The notes under the pieces are model-generated. The model saw only the letters and a list, made by a program, of their open reading frames with translations. It did no database searches and was not told where the DNA came from. The position numbers were made by a program, and so were the translations under genes. A stretch of DNA of 64,000 bases from Qipengyuania soli (GTDB lineage: Bacteria > Pseudomonadota > Alphaproteobacteria > Sphingomonadales > Sphingomonadaceae). Below, one piece after another: positions 9,611 to 18,814 of this stretch. Each line of letters begins with the position of its first letter. The stretch's first letter is position 1. The stretch spans positions 1,178,001-1,242,000 of the forward strand of contig NZ_CP064654.1 in NCBI RefSeq assembly GCF_015529805.1, given 5' to 3'.

Positions 9611-11872
9611 TCAGTGTCCGGCAAATGTCTTTGCGGGATTGCTTGCGGCGCGCTCTTCTTTCGGGAAAGGCGCGCCGTTCTTCTTCCAGGTTCGCTCGTG
9701 CGGTGACCACCAGCCATGCCCGCCTTCTGCTTGGGCGACCGTTTCGATCCGTTCGCCAGAAAGGTAGAGGGCAGTTCCACCCTCCCGATCGAGAAAGCGC
9801 CGATCGATCCGCACCCATCGCGGTTTGCACGAGCGCGGAAGGTATCTCGGCGCGATTACGATATCGACTTGTGCGCAGGCGGCCGCCAGCGCTCTTTCCT
9901 CGATCAGGTTACGGCTCCGGGCGATCAGCAATCGCCAATCGCGCCGCGATCGCTCGATCGTCACGATGCAGAAGTCATCGCTACATCTCGCTTTGTTCCA
10001 ATCCGCCAGAGCATTGGGCTCGCTCCTTGTTGCGGCGATCTCCATGAGGTTGTCCCGCGCGTAGCCGCCCTTGCTTTCGCGCAGGACGATCAGCGTTTCT
10101 CCTGCTTCCACAATGCCAAGGTCCTGCCCGTCGCGCGTGACCAGCACGTCGGGCATCGGGGCGACCAGCATCCAAAGCGTTCCAACCATGACCGGGACCA
10201 ACCCCCACAATCTCTTGTTCCCGTGCCACAGCGCCAGCCACAGCGCCCCGGCTACGAAGAGAAGCATGGCCGTCAGGGGAACCGGGGGCGAAAGCCGCAC
10301 GGCCCCTGGCTGGTCGGCCACGAAATGCGCGATGGCAAGCAAGGCCTCGATCGACTTGCCGGCGAGCCACCAAACCGGTGCCCCGGCTCCAACCACATCG
10401 AGCATCAGGGCCAAAGCAACCAGCGGCATGGAAACGAAGGTCACCAAGGGAATTGCCAGCAAATTGGCAAATGCGCCGTACACCCCCGCACGGTGAAAGT
10501 GGAACAACACCACCGGCATCAGCGCCAGTTCGATGACCATTCCGGTCACGAACAGCATGACCAGGCGTCTGCCCCATTTGCGCAGCAGCCCCTCGTCACG
10601 GGGAGTCAGGAATTGCTTCACCGGATCGCAGTTGTGCAGCGCTACGATGGCGATCACGGCGGCGAAGCTCATCTGGAAGCTCGGCCCGACGAGAGATTCT
10701 GGCCACAGTAACAGGACTGCCAGCGCTGCCACTGCGACCATGCGCATGGACAAAGGCTCGCGCCCCAATGCCAATGCGATCAGTACCAGCACTGCCCCGA
10801 TACAGCTGCGAACAGTCGGCACCTCCGCGCCTGTCAGCAACGTATATGCGATCCCCATTCCCGCACCGACAACCGCCGCCACCAATGGCAGACGGACGCG
10901 CAGGGCCAACCATGGCCACAGCGCAAGCAGCCGCAAGGTCAGGACATATGCAGCCGCGATGACTGCGCTGACATGCAATCCGCTGATCGAAAGCAAGTGC
11001 GTCAGGCCAGCATCGCGCATGGCCTCCTCGTCCGCTTCTGAGATGGCTCCGCGATCTCCGCTCGCAAGAGTAGCTGCAATAGATCCGGCCCCTCCGGAAA
11101 GCCGGGCCCGCACGAACTCGGAAAGGCCTCGCTGTATTCCAGCGAGGTTCGCACTTCCCTCCCCGGGGCTCTCAACCAGTTGCACATCGCCGGCCACCGC
11201 ACCAGTCGCAGACAATCCGTCGAACCAGGCACGCCGGGCGAAATTGTAGGCCCCGGGAACGATTGGCGGGGCCGGCGGCATCAGGCGCGCGGCAAAGCGT
11301 ATCCTTGCGCCCTCCCGGAAGGCCAAGGAGTCCCGCTCAAGGGGAAGGTTTATGCGATAGGCAAGCGCCCTGCCGGTCTCCGGATCACTCGCCGCGACCG
11401 TAAGGCGCACCCTTCCCTCGGCCGGTTGCTCATCGCGTTCGATTATCCGGGCGTCTATCCGCTCGAAGCGCGGTGAAGGAATGGGCTCGGCTCCGATCAA
11501 CTCCGAGCGCAGCCAGACCACCGCGATGCCGGCTACAATCGCCACAGCAACGGCAACCGTGGCATAGAGCAGGTGAGCGCGCCCATCCCGGCTCCGCCAC
11601 AATGCAATTGCAGCCGCGGAAAGGAGGGCCAGCATGCCCATGGCCGCCAACCATTGATAAGGCGAGGCGAGACCGAACCAAACCCCGATACCTGCTGCGA
11701 AACCAACGGTAATCCATGGCCCGCGATCGAACCTAGCCGACGCGAGCAACCCTTCCGCACCCTCCGCGAATCTGGACAAGAGCGCGCGCATGCGCCAAGG
11801 GCGCGGCACGACCCGACGGACGTGATCGTCCGCCTCCCCCATCGGTATCAAGGGCGTCCCCCGCGTCGCCAT
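9611..11872 (-). CDS. comEC: ComEC/Rec2 family DNA-uptake channel protein
   Basis: A large polytopic inner-membrane protein of the ComEC family, which in competent bacteria carries single-stranded DNA into the cytosol. From the ATG at 11872 it has 753 residues: an N-terminal soluble DUF4131-like region after two or three helices, the Competence domain (motif TGAEVPTVRSCIGA, then GPSFQMSFAAVIA), many membrane helices, and a C-terminal domain in the place of the metallo-beta-lactamase domain. That C-terminal part lacks a HxHxDH motif, as is common in alphaproteobacterial versions. Starts further downstream (MGEADD or MRALLSRF) are possible. Only 28 bases separate this start from divergent gltX. 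Confidence 0.9.
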   Translation of the reverse strand: MATRGTPLIPMGEADDHVRRVVPRPWRMRALLSRFAEGAEGLLASARFDRGPWITVGFAAGIGVWFGLASPYQWLAAMGMLALLSAAAIALWRSRDGRAHLLYATVAVAVAIVAGIAVVWLRSELIGAEPIPSPRFERIDARIIERDEQPAEGRVRLTVAASDPETGRALAYRINLPLERDSLAFREGARIRFAARLMPPAPPIVPGAYNFARRAWFDGLSATGAVAGDVQLVESPGEGSANLAGIQRGLSEFVRARLSGGAGSIAATLASGDRGAISEADEEAMRDAGLTHLLSISGLHVSAVIAAAYVLTLRLLALWPWLALRVRLPLVAAVVGAGMGIAYTLLTGAEVPTVRSCIGAVLVLIALALGREPLSMRMVAVAALAVLLLWPESLVGPSFQMSFAAVIAIVALHNCDPVKQFLTPRDEGLLRKWGRRLVMLFVTGMVIELALMPVVLFHFHRAGVYGAFANLLAIPLVTFVSMPLVALALMLDVVGAGAPVWWLAGKSIEALLAIAHFVADQPGAVRLSPPVPLTAMLLFVAGALWLALWHGNKRLWGLVPVMVGTLWMLVAPMPDVLVTRDGQDLGIVEAGETLIVLRESKGGYARDNLMEIAATRSEPNALADWNKARCSDDFCIVTIERSRRDWRLLIARSRNLIEERALAAACAQVDIVIAPRYLPRSCKPRWVRIDRRFLDREGGTALYLSGERIETVAQAEGGHGWWSPHERTWKKNGAPFPKEERAASNPAKTFAGH

Positions 11873-11900
11873 GTAAGTGTTTGAAAGGAAGCGAGAGACA

Positions 11901-13361
11901 ATGGCAAGCGATAGTGTGAGCGGCGCCGGAAAGACTGCCGGACAGGTCGTCACCCGCTTTGCTCCCTCGCCCACCGGATATCTCCATATCGGCGGTGCGC
12001 GCACGGCGCTCTTCAACTGGCTCTATGCCCGCCATCATGGTGGCCGCGTGCTGCTGCGGATCGAGGACACCGACCGCAAGCGCAGCACGCAGGACGCGAT
12101 CGACAAGATCATCGAGGGGCTCGATTGGCTCGGTCTCGATTTCGACGATGCGCCCATGTTCCAGTCTGATCGCGCGGAGCGTCATGCCGAGGTTGCCCAC
12201 CAGCTTCTCGCTGCCGGCCATGCCTACAAGTGCTTCGCCACGCCCGAGGAACTGGAGGCAATGCGCGAGCAACAGCGCGCCGCCAAGCTGCCCTTGCGCT
12301 ATGACCGCCGCTGGCGCGACCGCGATCCGTCGGAAGCGCCTGCGGGTGCGCCCTACGTTATCCGCCTGAAGGTGCCGACCGGAGGCGCGACCACAATCGA
12401 CGATGCGGTCCAGGGCAGGATCACCGTCCAGAACAACGAGATCGACGACTACATCCTGCTGCGCTCGGACGGCACGCCGACCTATATGCTGGCAGTGGTG
12501 GTGGACGACCATGACATGGGCGTCACGCACATCATTCGCGGCGACGACCACATCAACAACGCGTTCCGCCAGCTGCCAATCATCCGCGCCATGAACGCCA
12601 TCGAGGGCAACTGGCCGGATCCGGTCTACGCCCACGTGCCGCTGATCCACGGCCCCGATGGCGCGAAGATGTCGAAGCGTCACGGCGCAGTCGGTGTCGA
12701 GGCCTATCGCGACCAGGAAGGAGTCCTCCCCGAAGCGCTGTTCAACTACCTGCTGCGTCTCGGTTGGGGCCATGGCGACCGCGAGGAAATCACCAAGGAG
12801 GAAGCCGTCGAGCTTTTCGATCTCGACGGTGTCGGCAAGGGCCCGGCGCGCTTCGACATCAAGAAGCTGCAGAACCTCAACGGTCACTACATCCGCGAGG
12901 CCGATGATCGACGCCTGGCGCTGATCGTGGCCGAAAAGATCGGTCCGAAAGCGGATGCGGATTTGCTCACCAAGGCGATGCCCGTCCTGAAGCTACGTGC
13001 GAAGTCCACCAATGAACTTGCTGAAGGTGCTGCATTTCTCTTCGCAAAGCGGCCGCTGGCGATGACTGAGAAGGCGGCGGAACTTCTGGACGACAATGCA
13101 CGGGAACTTCTTTCCGGCCTTTCAAAAATGCTGCACCTGCAAAATGACTGGACAATCGAGGGACTTGAAGCCACTACGAAATCGTATGCGGAGACGCTTG
13201 GATTGGGTCTCGGCAAGCTCGCGCAGCCCATGCGCGCAGCATTGACCGGTACGACAACGTCGCCCGGTATTTTCGATGTGCTGGTCCTGCTGGGAAGGGA
13301 TGAGGCGCTCGCGCGGATCGACGCGCAGGCCCGCTCGGCAGAAGCAGCAAAGGAAGTTTGA
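11901..13361 (+). CDS. gltX: Glutamyl-tRNA synthetase
   Basis: Charges tRNA-Glu with glutamate, and in many alphaproteobacteria tRNA-Gln as well (non-discriminating). The ATG at 11901 is preceded by AAGGAA (11885-11890) and gives 486 residues. The class I signatures are visible: [17 protein letters not shown] (HIGH variant HIGG) and AKMSKRHG (KMSKS loop). The C-terminal anticodon-binding domain runs to the end. A GTG at 11877 is in frame but adds only eight non-conserved residues. gltA follows 10 bases after the stop, so the two are probably co-transcribed. Confidence 0.97.
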   Translation: MASDSVSGAGKTAGQVVTRFAPSPTGYLHIGGARTALFNWLYARHHGGRVLLRIEDTDRKRSTQDAIDKIIEGLDWLGLDFDDAPMFQSDRAERHAEVAHQLLAAGHAYKCFATPEELEAMREQQRAAKLPLRYDRRWRDRDPSEAPAGAPYVIRLKVPTGGATTIDDAVQGRITVQNNEIDDYILLRSDGTPTYMLAVVVDDHDMGVTHIIRGDDHINNAFRQLPIIRAMNAIEGNWPDPVYAHVPLIHGPDGAKMSKRHGAVGVEAYRDQEGVLPEALFNYLLRLGWGHGDREEITKEEAVELFDLDGVGKGPARFDIKKLQNLNGHYIREADDRRLALIVAEKIGPKADADLLTKAMPVLKLRAKSTNELAEGAAFLFAKRPLAMTEKAAELLDDNARELLSGLSKMLHLQNDWTIEGLEATTKSYAETLGLGLGKLAQPMRAALTGTTTSPGIFDVLVLLGRDEALARIDAQARSAEAAKEV

Positions 13362-13371
13362 GGAGAAACGC

Positions 13372-14658
13372 GTGGCCGACAAGCAGGCAACTCTCGATCT
13401 CGGTGGCACGACCCACCAATTCCCGGTTCTTGAAGGCAGCGTCGGACCCGATGTCATCGACATCCGCAAGCTGTACGGCGAGACCGGCGCATTCACTTAC
13501 GATCCCGGCTACAAGTCGACCGCGAGCTGCGAGAGCGCGCTGACCTATATCGACGGTGAAGAGGGCGTCCTGCTCCACCGCGGCTATCCGATCGGCCAGC
13601 TGGCCGAGCATTCGAGCTTCATGGAAGTCAGCTACCTTCTGCTCAATGGCGAGTTGCCCTCGCAGAAGGAACTGGACGACTTCACCTGGACGATCAGCCG
13701 CCATACGATGCTGCACGAGCAGCTGGCGACGTTCTATCGCGGCTTCCGTCGCGATGCGCACCCGATGGCGGTGATGTGCGGCGTGGTTGGCGCCCTGTCG
13801 GCATTTTATCACGACAGCACCGACATCTCCGATCCGGAGCACCGCAAGATCAGCAGTCACCGCCTGATCGCCAAGATGCCGACGATCGCCGCGATGGCGT
13901 ACAAGTACTCCATCGGTCAGCCGTTCCTCTATCCGAAGAACGATCTCAGCTACACCGGCAACTTCCTGCGCATGACCTTCGGCGTGCCGGCCGAGGAATA
14001 CGAAATCCATCCCGCCATCGAGCGTGCAATGGATCGTATCTTCATCCTCCATGCCGACCACGAACAGAACGCGTCGACCTCCACCGTCCGCCTTGCCGGC
14101 TCGTCGGGCGCCAACCCCTTCGCCTGTATCGCCGCCGGCATCGCGTGCCTGTGGGGTCCGGCGCATGGCGGTGCCAACGAAGCAGCGCTGAACATGTTGC
14201 AGGAAATCGGCTCGCCCGATCGCATCCCGCACTACATCGAGCGCGCCAAGGACAAGAACGATCCGTTCCGCCTGATGGGCTTTGGCCACCGCGTCTACAA
14301 GAACTACGATCCGCGTGCGACTGTCATGCAGCAGACGCTGCGTGAAGTGTTCGAAGCGCTCAACGTCAATGACCCGGTTTTCGAAACCGCGCTGCGGCTC
14401 GAGGAGCTCGCGCTAAGCGACGACTACTTCAAGGAAAAGAAGCTTTTCCCGAACGTCGATTTCTACTCGGGCATCATCCTCAACGCGATCGGTTTCCCGA
14501 CGACGATGTTCACCGTGCTCTTCGCCCTTGCCCGCACCGTGGGCTGGGTCGCGCAGTGGAACGAGATGATTTCCGATCCCGGCCAAGTCATCGGTCGCCC
14601 GCGCCAGCTCTACACTGGTCCGACGGAACGCGATTACGTGCCCATCGGCCAGCGCTAA
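13372..14658 (+). CDS. gltA: Citrate synthase (type II)
   Basis: Condenses acetyl-CoA with oxaloacetate at the entry to the TCA cycle. The GTG at 13372 with AGGAGA (13361-13366) gives 428 residues beginning [12 protein letters not shown]; earlier in-frame starts lie inside gltX. The long N-terminal beta domain marks the hexameric Gram-negative type. Catalytic features are [34 protein letters not shown] and the aspartate of VDFYSG. An intrinsic terminator lies 23 bases after the stop. Confidence 0.97.
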   Translation: MADKQATLDLGGTTHQFPVLEGSVGPDVIDIRKLYGETGAFTYDPGYKSTASCESALTYIDGEEGVLLHRGYPIGQLAEHSSFMEVSYLLLNGELPSQKELDDFTWTISRHTMLHEQLATFYRGFRRDAHPMAVMCGVVGALSAFYHDSTDISDPEHRKISSHRLIAKMPTIAAMAYKYSIGQPFLYPKNDLSYTGNFLRMTFGVPAEEYEIHPAIERAMDRIFILHADHEQNASTSTVRLAGSSGANPFACIAAGIACLWGPAHGGANEAALNMLQEIGSPDRIPHYIERAKDKNDPFRLMGFGHRVYKNYDPRATVMQQTLREVFEALNVNDPVFETALRLEELALSDDYFKEKKLFPNVDFYSGIILNAIGFPTTMFTVLFALARTVGWVAQWNEMISDPGQVIGRPRQLYTGPTERDYVPIGQR

Positions 14659-14681
14659 TCGCAAGAGCAGGACAACGATCA

Positions 14682-14705
14682 AGGGGTGCTTCGGCGCCCC
14701 TTTTT
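14682..14705 (+). terminator. Rho-independent terminator after gltA
   Basis: An 8-base-pair stem, AGGGGTGC (14682-14689) with GCGCCCCT (14694-14701) and one G-U pair, closes a stable TTCG loop and runs into a T tract (14701-14705). It ends the gltX-gltA transcript and stands just before the convergent kinase-like gene. Confidence 0.9.
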
Positions 14706-14709
14706 CGTT

Positions 14710-16158
14710 TCAGCCACCGTTTTCGTCGTCCGCGCGCGGCACATCCTTGCCGGGGCCGTCGCGCATCTCGCCGCGCATGTCGTCGGCTGCGGGCACCGAC
14801 AAGGTAAACCGCGCTCCCTGCCCTGGCGCACTTTCGACAGTGAGGTCGCCATCCATCGCCCGTGCGATACGACGCGAGATGTAGAGGCCGAGGCCCGAGC
14901 CGCCATCGCCGCTGCGCCCAAGACGCTCGAACTTCTCGAACACCTTGGACTGCTGGTTCTGGTCGAGCCCCATGCCTTGGTCGGCCACGGTAATCAGCGC
15001 CCGGTTGCCGACCCGGTCGAGACGTATCCAGACCTGGCTCTGATCAGGTGAATAGCGGATCGCATTGCCGACAAGGTTGAGCAGGATCTGCAGGACACGG
15101 CGAAACTCGGCGATGGCCAACTGGCTCTCGCCTTCGACCGGCGGCACCAACGTGATACCCTTCTCCTGCGCACGCACCCCGAGGATGCCACAGGCTCGGC
15201 GCGCTACGTCAGCAAGCTCTATGCGGTCGGGCGCAGTTACGAACTCGTCCGATTCCACGACTTCCAGATCCGAAAGATCGTCGATCAGAGCGAGAAGGTG
15301 CTGCGCCGCCGTGGCAATGTCCGCGGCATAGGAACTGTATTCATCGGCAATGGGGCCGGCGAGCTTGGTTCGGATCGTCTCGGCATTGGCAATGATGCGA
15401 TTGATGGGCTGCCGCAGCACCGGCGTCAGGTCGCGACCGAAAGAGGCACCCTCGATGCCGCTGGGCGACGCGCTCTCTCCCGTAACGGGTTCTGGCGAGG
15501 AGGCCGTGAGGTAGAGCACGAAGCCGGCGCTGCCCGGCTCCATCTGGCCGAGCGGTTCGAGATGGGCAGTCCATTCGCGCCCGGATCCTTCTATCTGGCA
15601 GCGAGCGCCGTCGAGAAGCCGCCAATGGAGCGGTTGTTCGTGGCTGTTTCCCGGCAAGGTGACGAAATCGGTCCACGGGCGGCCTATCGCTTCGCGCGTC
15701 GCCTCGACGAATTGCGCGAGGTCCTGAGCTTCCGTCACGACCGACAGAATGCCTTGCTTGGGGTCCAAACGGGCCGTGCAGTCGGCGAGGTGGCGGTTGA
15801 TTTCGACCCGGCGGCGGGCGGCGTCGAGTTCGTTCTCGGGCGGCAACTCCTCGCTATTCCAGTTGACGACATCGATGGCACAGGCGGCAAAATTGCCTTG
15901 CTCATCGAACTCGGGTGCCAATTCGACCCATGCCGTAATCCGGTTATCGCCATCGACAGCCGAGAACTGGCGCGCGAGGCGCAGTCCGTAGTGCCGCGCC
16001 TTTTCCACCAGCGAGCGCAATTCGGGGACTGCAATGGTTTCACCAACCCGCCCCCCGCAGGCTTCCTGCAGGCCCGCCAAGGGTTCCTGGGCCTCAACGA
16101 GGCGACCTTCGGCATCTGCCCGCCCATGGGCGATATAGCGAGTCCCGACAGTGGTCAT
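14710..16158 (-). CDS. Histidine-kinase-like protein lacking the phosphoacceptor histidine
   Basis: A 482-residue soluble protein with no membrane segment. Residues about 1-230 look like two PAS-like regions. The dimerisation helix has LTPVLRQPINRI where kinases have SHELRTPLNAI: the histidine position is Pro246 (codon CCG, 15421-15423) and the following glutamate is valine. The second helix keeps a PdhS/DivJ-like pattern (YSSYAADI, HLLALIDDLSDL). The ATP-binding domain looks complete: N box NLVGNAIRYS (N361, N365), G1 DQGMG (393-397), F box FEKFER, G2 GGSGLG (419-424). It may therefore bind ATP or act as an allosteric partner, like Caulobacter DivL, which has tyrosine at this place. It starts 1 base after the stop of the upstream gene. 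Confidence 0.85.
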   Translation of the reverse strand: MTTVGTRYIAHGRADAEGRLVEAQEPLAGLQEACGGRVGETIAVPELRSLVEKARHYGLRLARQFSAVDGDNRITAWVELAPEFDEQGNFAACAIDVVNWNSEELPPENELDAARRRVEINRHLADCTARLDPKQGILSVVTEAQDLAQFVEATREAIGRPWTDFVTLPGNSHEQPLHWRLLDGARCQIEGSGREWTAHLEPLGQMEPGSAGFVLYLTASSPEPVTGESASPSGIEGASFGRDLTPVLRQPINRIIANAETIRTKLAGPIADEYSSYAADIATAAQHLLALIDDLSDLEVVESDEFVTAPDRIELADVARRACGILGVRAQEKGITLVPPVEGESQLAIAEFRRVLQILLNLVGNAIRYSPDQSQVWIRLDRVGNRALITVADQGMGLDQNQQSKVFEKFERLGRSGDGGSGLGLYISRRIARAMDGDLTVESAPGQGARFTLSVPAADDMRGEMRDGPGKDVPRADDENGG

Positions 16159-16159
16159 C

Positions 16160-17125
16160 TCAGCTCACCCCCAATGAGCCGGCTTCGGCCAGCAATTGTG
16201 CAGCTTCCGAAGCCGTAATCTCGCCAATCGCTCGCTGGGGATCGGCCTGTGGATGCAGTCGCATGACCTCGACTTCAAGCTGTTCGCGCGAAAGCCCTGC
16301 GGCCCTCAGACCAAGAGCAAGCCTCAAGACCTGCTTCTCGTTCGTGGACAGGACGGCCATGCCGCGCGACTGGCCGGAACGCGCACCGAGCGCGGTTAGG
16401 AAGAGTGCAACGCCTGCGCCCGTTACGTCTAGTGCGGCGGTCGCATCGTCAGCCATCCCGGAGACGAGGCGAGCCAGCAGGGCCAGGCGATTGGTGCTCT
16501 CGTCATAGCCATTGCGCAGTTTGGCCTCCGCCCGGATCATCGCATCCGAGCGACGCTGCCCGTTGAAGGTGCGCCAGGCCAGCAGCAAGGCGTGGAACAG
16601 GTCGCCGGGCAGTTCCGCGAGCGGCAGCTCCATGCGGCGTTGTGCCTGTGCGAAACGCGCTTGTGTTGCGAGCGCGGCCATGGCGGCGCTCGCCTGACTG
16701 CTCTCGGGAGAGGCGATCAGTTCCTGCAGCAATGGCGACAGCACGGGATCGATCCCGTACTGCTGCTCCATGCGCTCGCTCAGCTGCCACTCAAGCGCAA
16801 GCGCATGGCAGTGCGAGAGTATCGCGGGGCTGGCAAAGAAATGTTCGGCAAGATCCTCGCCATGGCGGTCGGCAAAGGCGTCCCTTCCCTTCTCTCCAGT
16901 CGCTTCGGCCTGCGCACGCAGGATTTGCCATGCCATGTCGTGGCACATGCCCCGAATACGCGCGACCAGCTCGTCACTGAACAACGAATGGTCGGGTGTC
17001 GCCAGGAGATGCGAGAGGATAGGTGCAACGCGTGCGAGCATGGCGTTACCCTGCGCCAATTCATCGCGCAGAGCCGCCGTCCGGGTCTTTTCGCCGGACT
17101 CAGGCACGGGGTCGTGCATCTTCAT
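16160..17125 (-). CDS. Unrecognised helical protein in the kinase cluster
   Basis: I do not recognise this 321-residue protein. It has no signal peptide or membrane segment and is rich in Ala, Leu, Glu and Arg, suggesting an all-helical cytosolic protein. Segments such as GDLFHALLLAWRTF and LSTNEKQVLRLALGLR have no motif I can name. The gene lies between the nucleotidyltransferase-like membrane gene (35 bases upstream) and the His-less kinase gene (1 base downstream), so it is almost certainly co-transcribed and may be a partner of the kinase-like protein. The DUF2336 family was considered, but I could not match it. Confidence 0.75.
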   Translation of the reverse strand: MKMHDPVPESGEKTRTAALRDELAQGNAMLARVAPILSHLLATPDHSLFSDELVARIRGMCHDMAWQILRAQAEATGEKGRDAFADRHGEDLAEHFFASPAILSHCHALALEWQLSERMEQQYGIDPVLSPLLQELIASPESSQASAAMAALATQARFAQAQRRMELPLAELPGDLFHALLLAWRTFNGQRRSDAMIRAEAKLRNGYDESTNRLALLARLVSGMADDATAALDVTGAGVALFLTALGARSGQSRGMAVLSTNEKQVLRLALGLRAAGLSREQLEVEVMRLHPQADPQRAIGEITASEAAQLLAEAGSLGVS

Positions 17126-17160
17126 GGGCTTACACTAGCACTTGCATGGTTAATTCGCCG

Positions 17161-18363
17161 TTATTCGCCGCTTGTCGGGGCGAAGAAAAGCGAGAGCATC
17201 ACCAATAGCACGAGAACGGCGGTCACCGGCTGCACTATACCGAGGAAGGCCGCGGGTAGCAGCAGTATCGAAAGTGCCACCCGATCACGATATGTCTCGC
17301 GAAATCTGGACCCTACCATGCGATGGCCAAGCCGGAGCAGGCCGAACAGGACAACAGGGACGAACAGGCGAAGCCATTCGGTATCTTCGGGCGATGCAAG
17401 GGCGATTAGGATGGCGAGAACCGGATCGGTCAGCCAGTCGATTGTCCTCGCCAATGCAGAGCGCCGCGCTGCGGCCTGGCCTGCCAGGGCAATTCGCTCG
17501 ACCGTTTCACCAGCTGCGCCCAGCATGGCCATCAGGGCACCGAAGCCCAGCGCAGTGATCTCCCATCCGAGCAAGGCCAGCGACATGGCAATAACGCCTG
17601 AAAGGCCCGCCAAAATGGCAGGCAGGCGTGCCCAACGCCCGCCCAGCACGTCTTTCGCCAGTCGCGCTCCAATGCGTTCGGATACTGCAAGGCCCGGTGC
17701 GGCGAAGCTGGCAGCAGCCGCGTGATCGCGGATCCATTGCTGTTCGCGCTCGTCGAGCTGCTCGACCGTCGGGTCGAGATGCCACCTGCCCACGTCAATG
17801 AGGCGCTTCTCTATCGGCTGGATCCGAACCCCCGATTGCAGCGCAATGCGCAACAAGGCCGAAATGACATCCGCGTCAGGTGGCAGCTCCGCCAGCCTTT
17901 CGACTGTACTGCCATGCGCGAGGAAAACTCCCGCCCAGGCGAATTCGGCGTCGATACGCTCATATCCCAGCGGCACGGCGTCCTCAGCGGGGAAGACCAG
18001 CACTGATGGACGTACAGAGTACTTGAGCACGACCTCGTCGGCGGGAAGCAGTCCCGCACCAACAACGAAAATCTCGTCCGCGGCCGATACAAGTCCGGAA
18101 AGTGGACGGGTTTCCTGCATGGCAACGAAACGGACGCCTGCGGCTTCGGCGCGCTTCTGGGCCTCTATCACTTCGCGCCCGATGCCATCGACGAGGCAAG
18201 CAATCGTGCCGCAATCGGCAGCCAGGGCGAGATCAACTTGCCTTTCGATGATCCGCGAACCTGCAAAATGGCGGAACGCAGGCCGGATCCGTCCCAGCGC
18301 GGGCGAATGGTCTAGTGTGGACAAGAGGGCGACGCGCAAGTCGTGCTCCGGCAGTTTCTTCAA
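17161..18363 (-). CDS. Membrane protein: nucleotidyltransferase-like domain plus degenerate CDP-alcohol phosphotransferase-like domain
   Basis: A 400-residue protein starting at a TTG (18363). An in-frame stop lies just upstream and the next ATG would remove about 80 residues, so TTG is the only sensible start. Residues about 10-190 look like a GT-A/MobA-type nucleotidyltransferase (SRIIERQVDLAL, VVGAGLLPADEV, AEFAWAGVFL). Residues about 245-395 carry several hydrophobic helices. Between them, GETVER (285-290) and DWLTD (309-313) loosely resemble the CDP-alcohol phosphotransferase signature DGxxAR...GxxxDxxxD, but the first aspartate is lost. The order matches archaeal-type inositol-phosphate cytidylyltransferase/phosphotransferase fusions. 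Activity is doubtful; this assignment is inference. Confidence 0.65.
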   Translation of the reverse strand: MKKLPEHDLRVALLSTLDHSPALGRIRPAFRHFAGSRIIERQVDLALAADCGTIACLVDGIGREVIEAQKRAEAAGVRFVAMQETRPLSGLVSAADEIFVVGAGLLPADEVVLKYSVRPSVLVFPAEDAVPLGYERIDAEFAWAGVFLAHGSTVERLAELPPDADVISALLRIALQSGVRIQPIEKRLIDVGRWHLDPTVEQLDEREQQWIRDHAAAASFAAPGLAVSERIGARLAKDVLGGRWARLPAILAGLSGVIAMSLALLGWEITALGFGALMAMLGAAGETVERIALAGQAAARRSALARTIDWLTDPVLAILIALASPEDTEWLRLFVPVVLFGLLRLGHRMVGSRFRETYRDRVALSILLLPAAFLGIVQPVTAVLVLLVMLSLFFAPTSGE

Positions 18364-18436
18364 CGACCCGTGGTGGTGTTTGCCGGTGTTCTAGGTATCC
18401 GGAGGCACAAGAGCCAGCCCAAAGGCGGCCTTACCC

Positions 18437-18742
18437 TCAGGCTTCGATGCGCAACTCGGTCACCAGTTCCGCCAGCCTCGTCAGGATCGTAGGCTCACCA
18501 GGGGCAGCACTCTGCGCATCATCGGCCAACTGGCGCAGTTCCTCGACATGGAAACTTCCGGCAATGGCGTGGAGCCTTTGCGCGGCAACGCTCCAGTTGC
18601 CGTCACAACGGGCGCGGCGCAGCAGGTCCAGCTGCCGCTCCACGCTCTCGACAAACGCAGCACGCAGCTCGGCCTGCAGCGCCGGGTCATCACCGGATGC
18701 TGCGCCAAGCGCCGCGAGAAAGGGTCCCTGCTGGTAAGTCAT
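18437..18742 (-). CDS. Hpt-like (histidine phosphotransfer) domain protein
   Basis: A small all-helical protein of 101 residues from the ATG at 18742. The segment RLHAIAGSFHVEELRQLADDAQ fits the Hpt core HxLKGS...G...L, with His58 at the phosphorylation position, followed by Gly62 and Ser63. The usual lysine after the histidine is alanine. It probably relays phosphate between a response regulator and another protein, or is a degenerate version. It is the first gene of a minus-strand set ending in the His-less kinase, with about 70 bases between it and the next gene. A TTG 9 bases upstream is an alternative start. Confidence 0.7.
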   Translation of the reverse strand: MTYQQGPFLAALGAASGDDPALQAELRAAFVESVERQLDLLRRARCDGNWSVAAQRLHAIAGSFHVEELRQLADDAQSAAPGEPTILTRLAELVTELRIEA

Positions 18743-18814
18743 TGGTCGCAAACCATACCAGCCAAAGGGTTAAAGTGGGTTTAAGCATGTCGTTTTCGTG
18801 ATAGCTTCACGCTC

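Noticed and set aside
9611-10200. Loss of the ComEC beta-lactamase domain as a sign of a broken gene
   Set aside because: The metal motif is absent, but the region is full length and this degenerate form is usual in the group.
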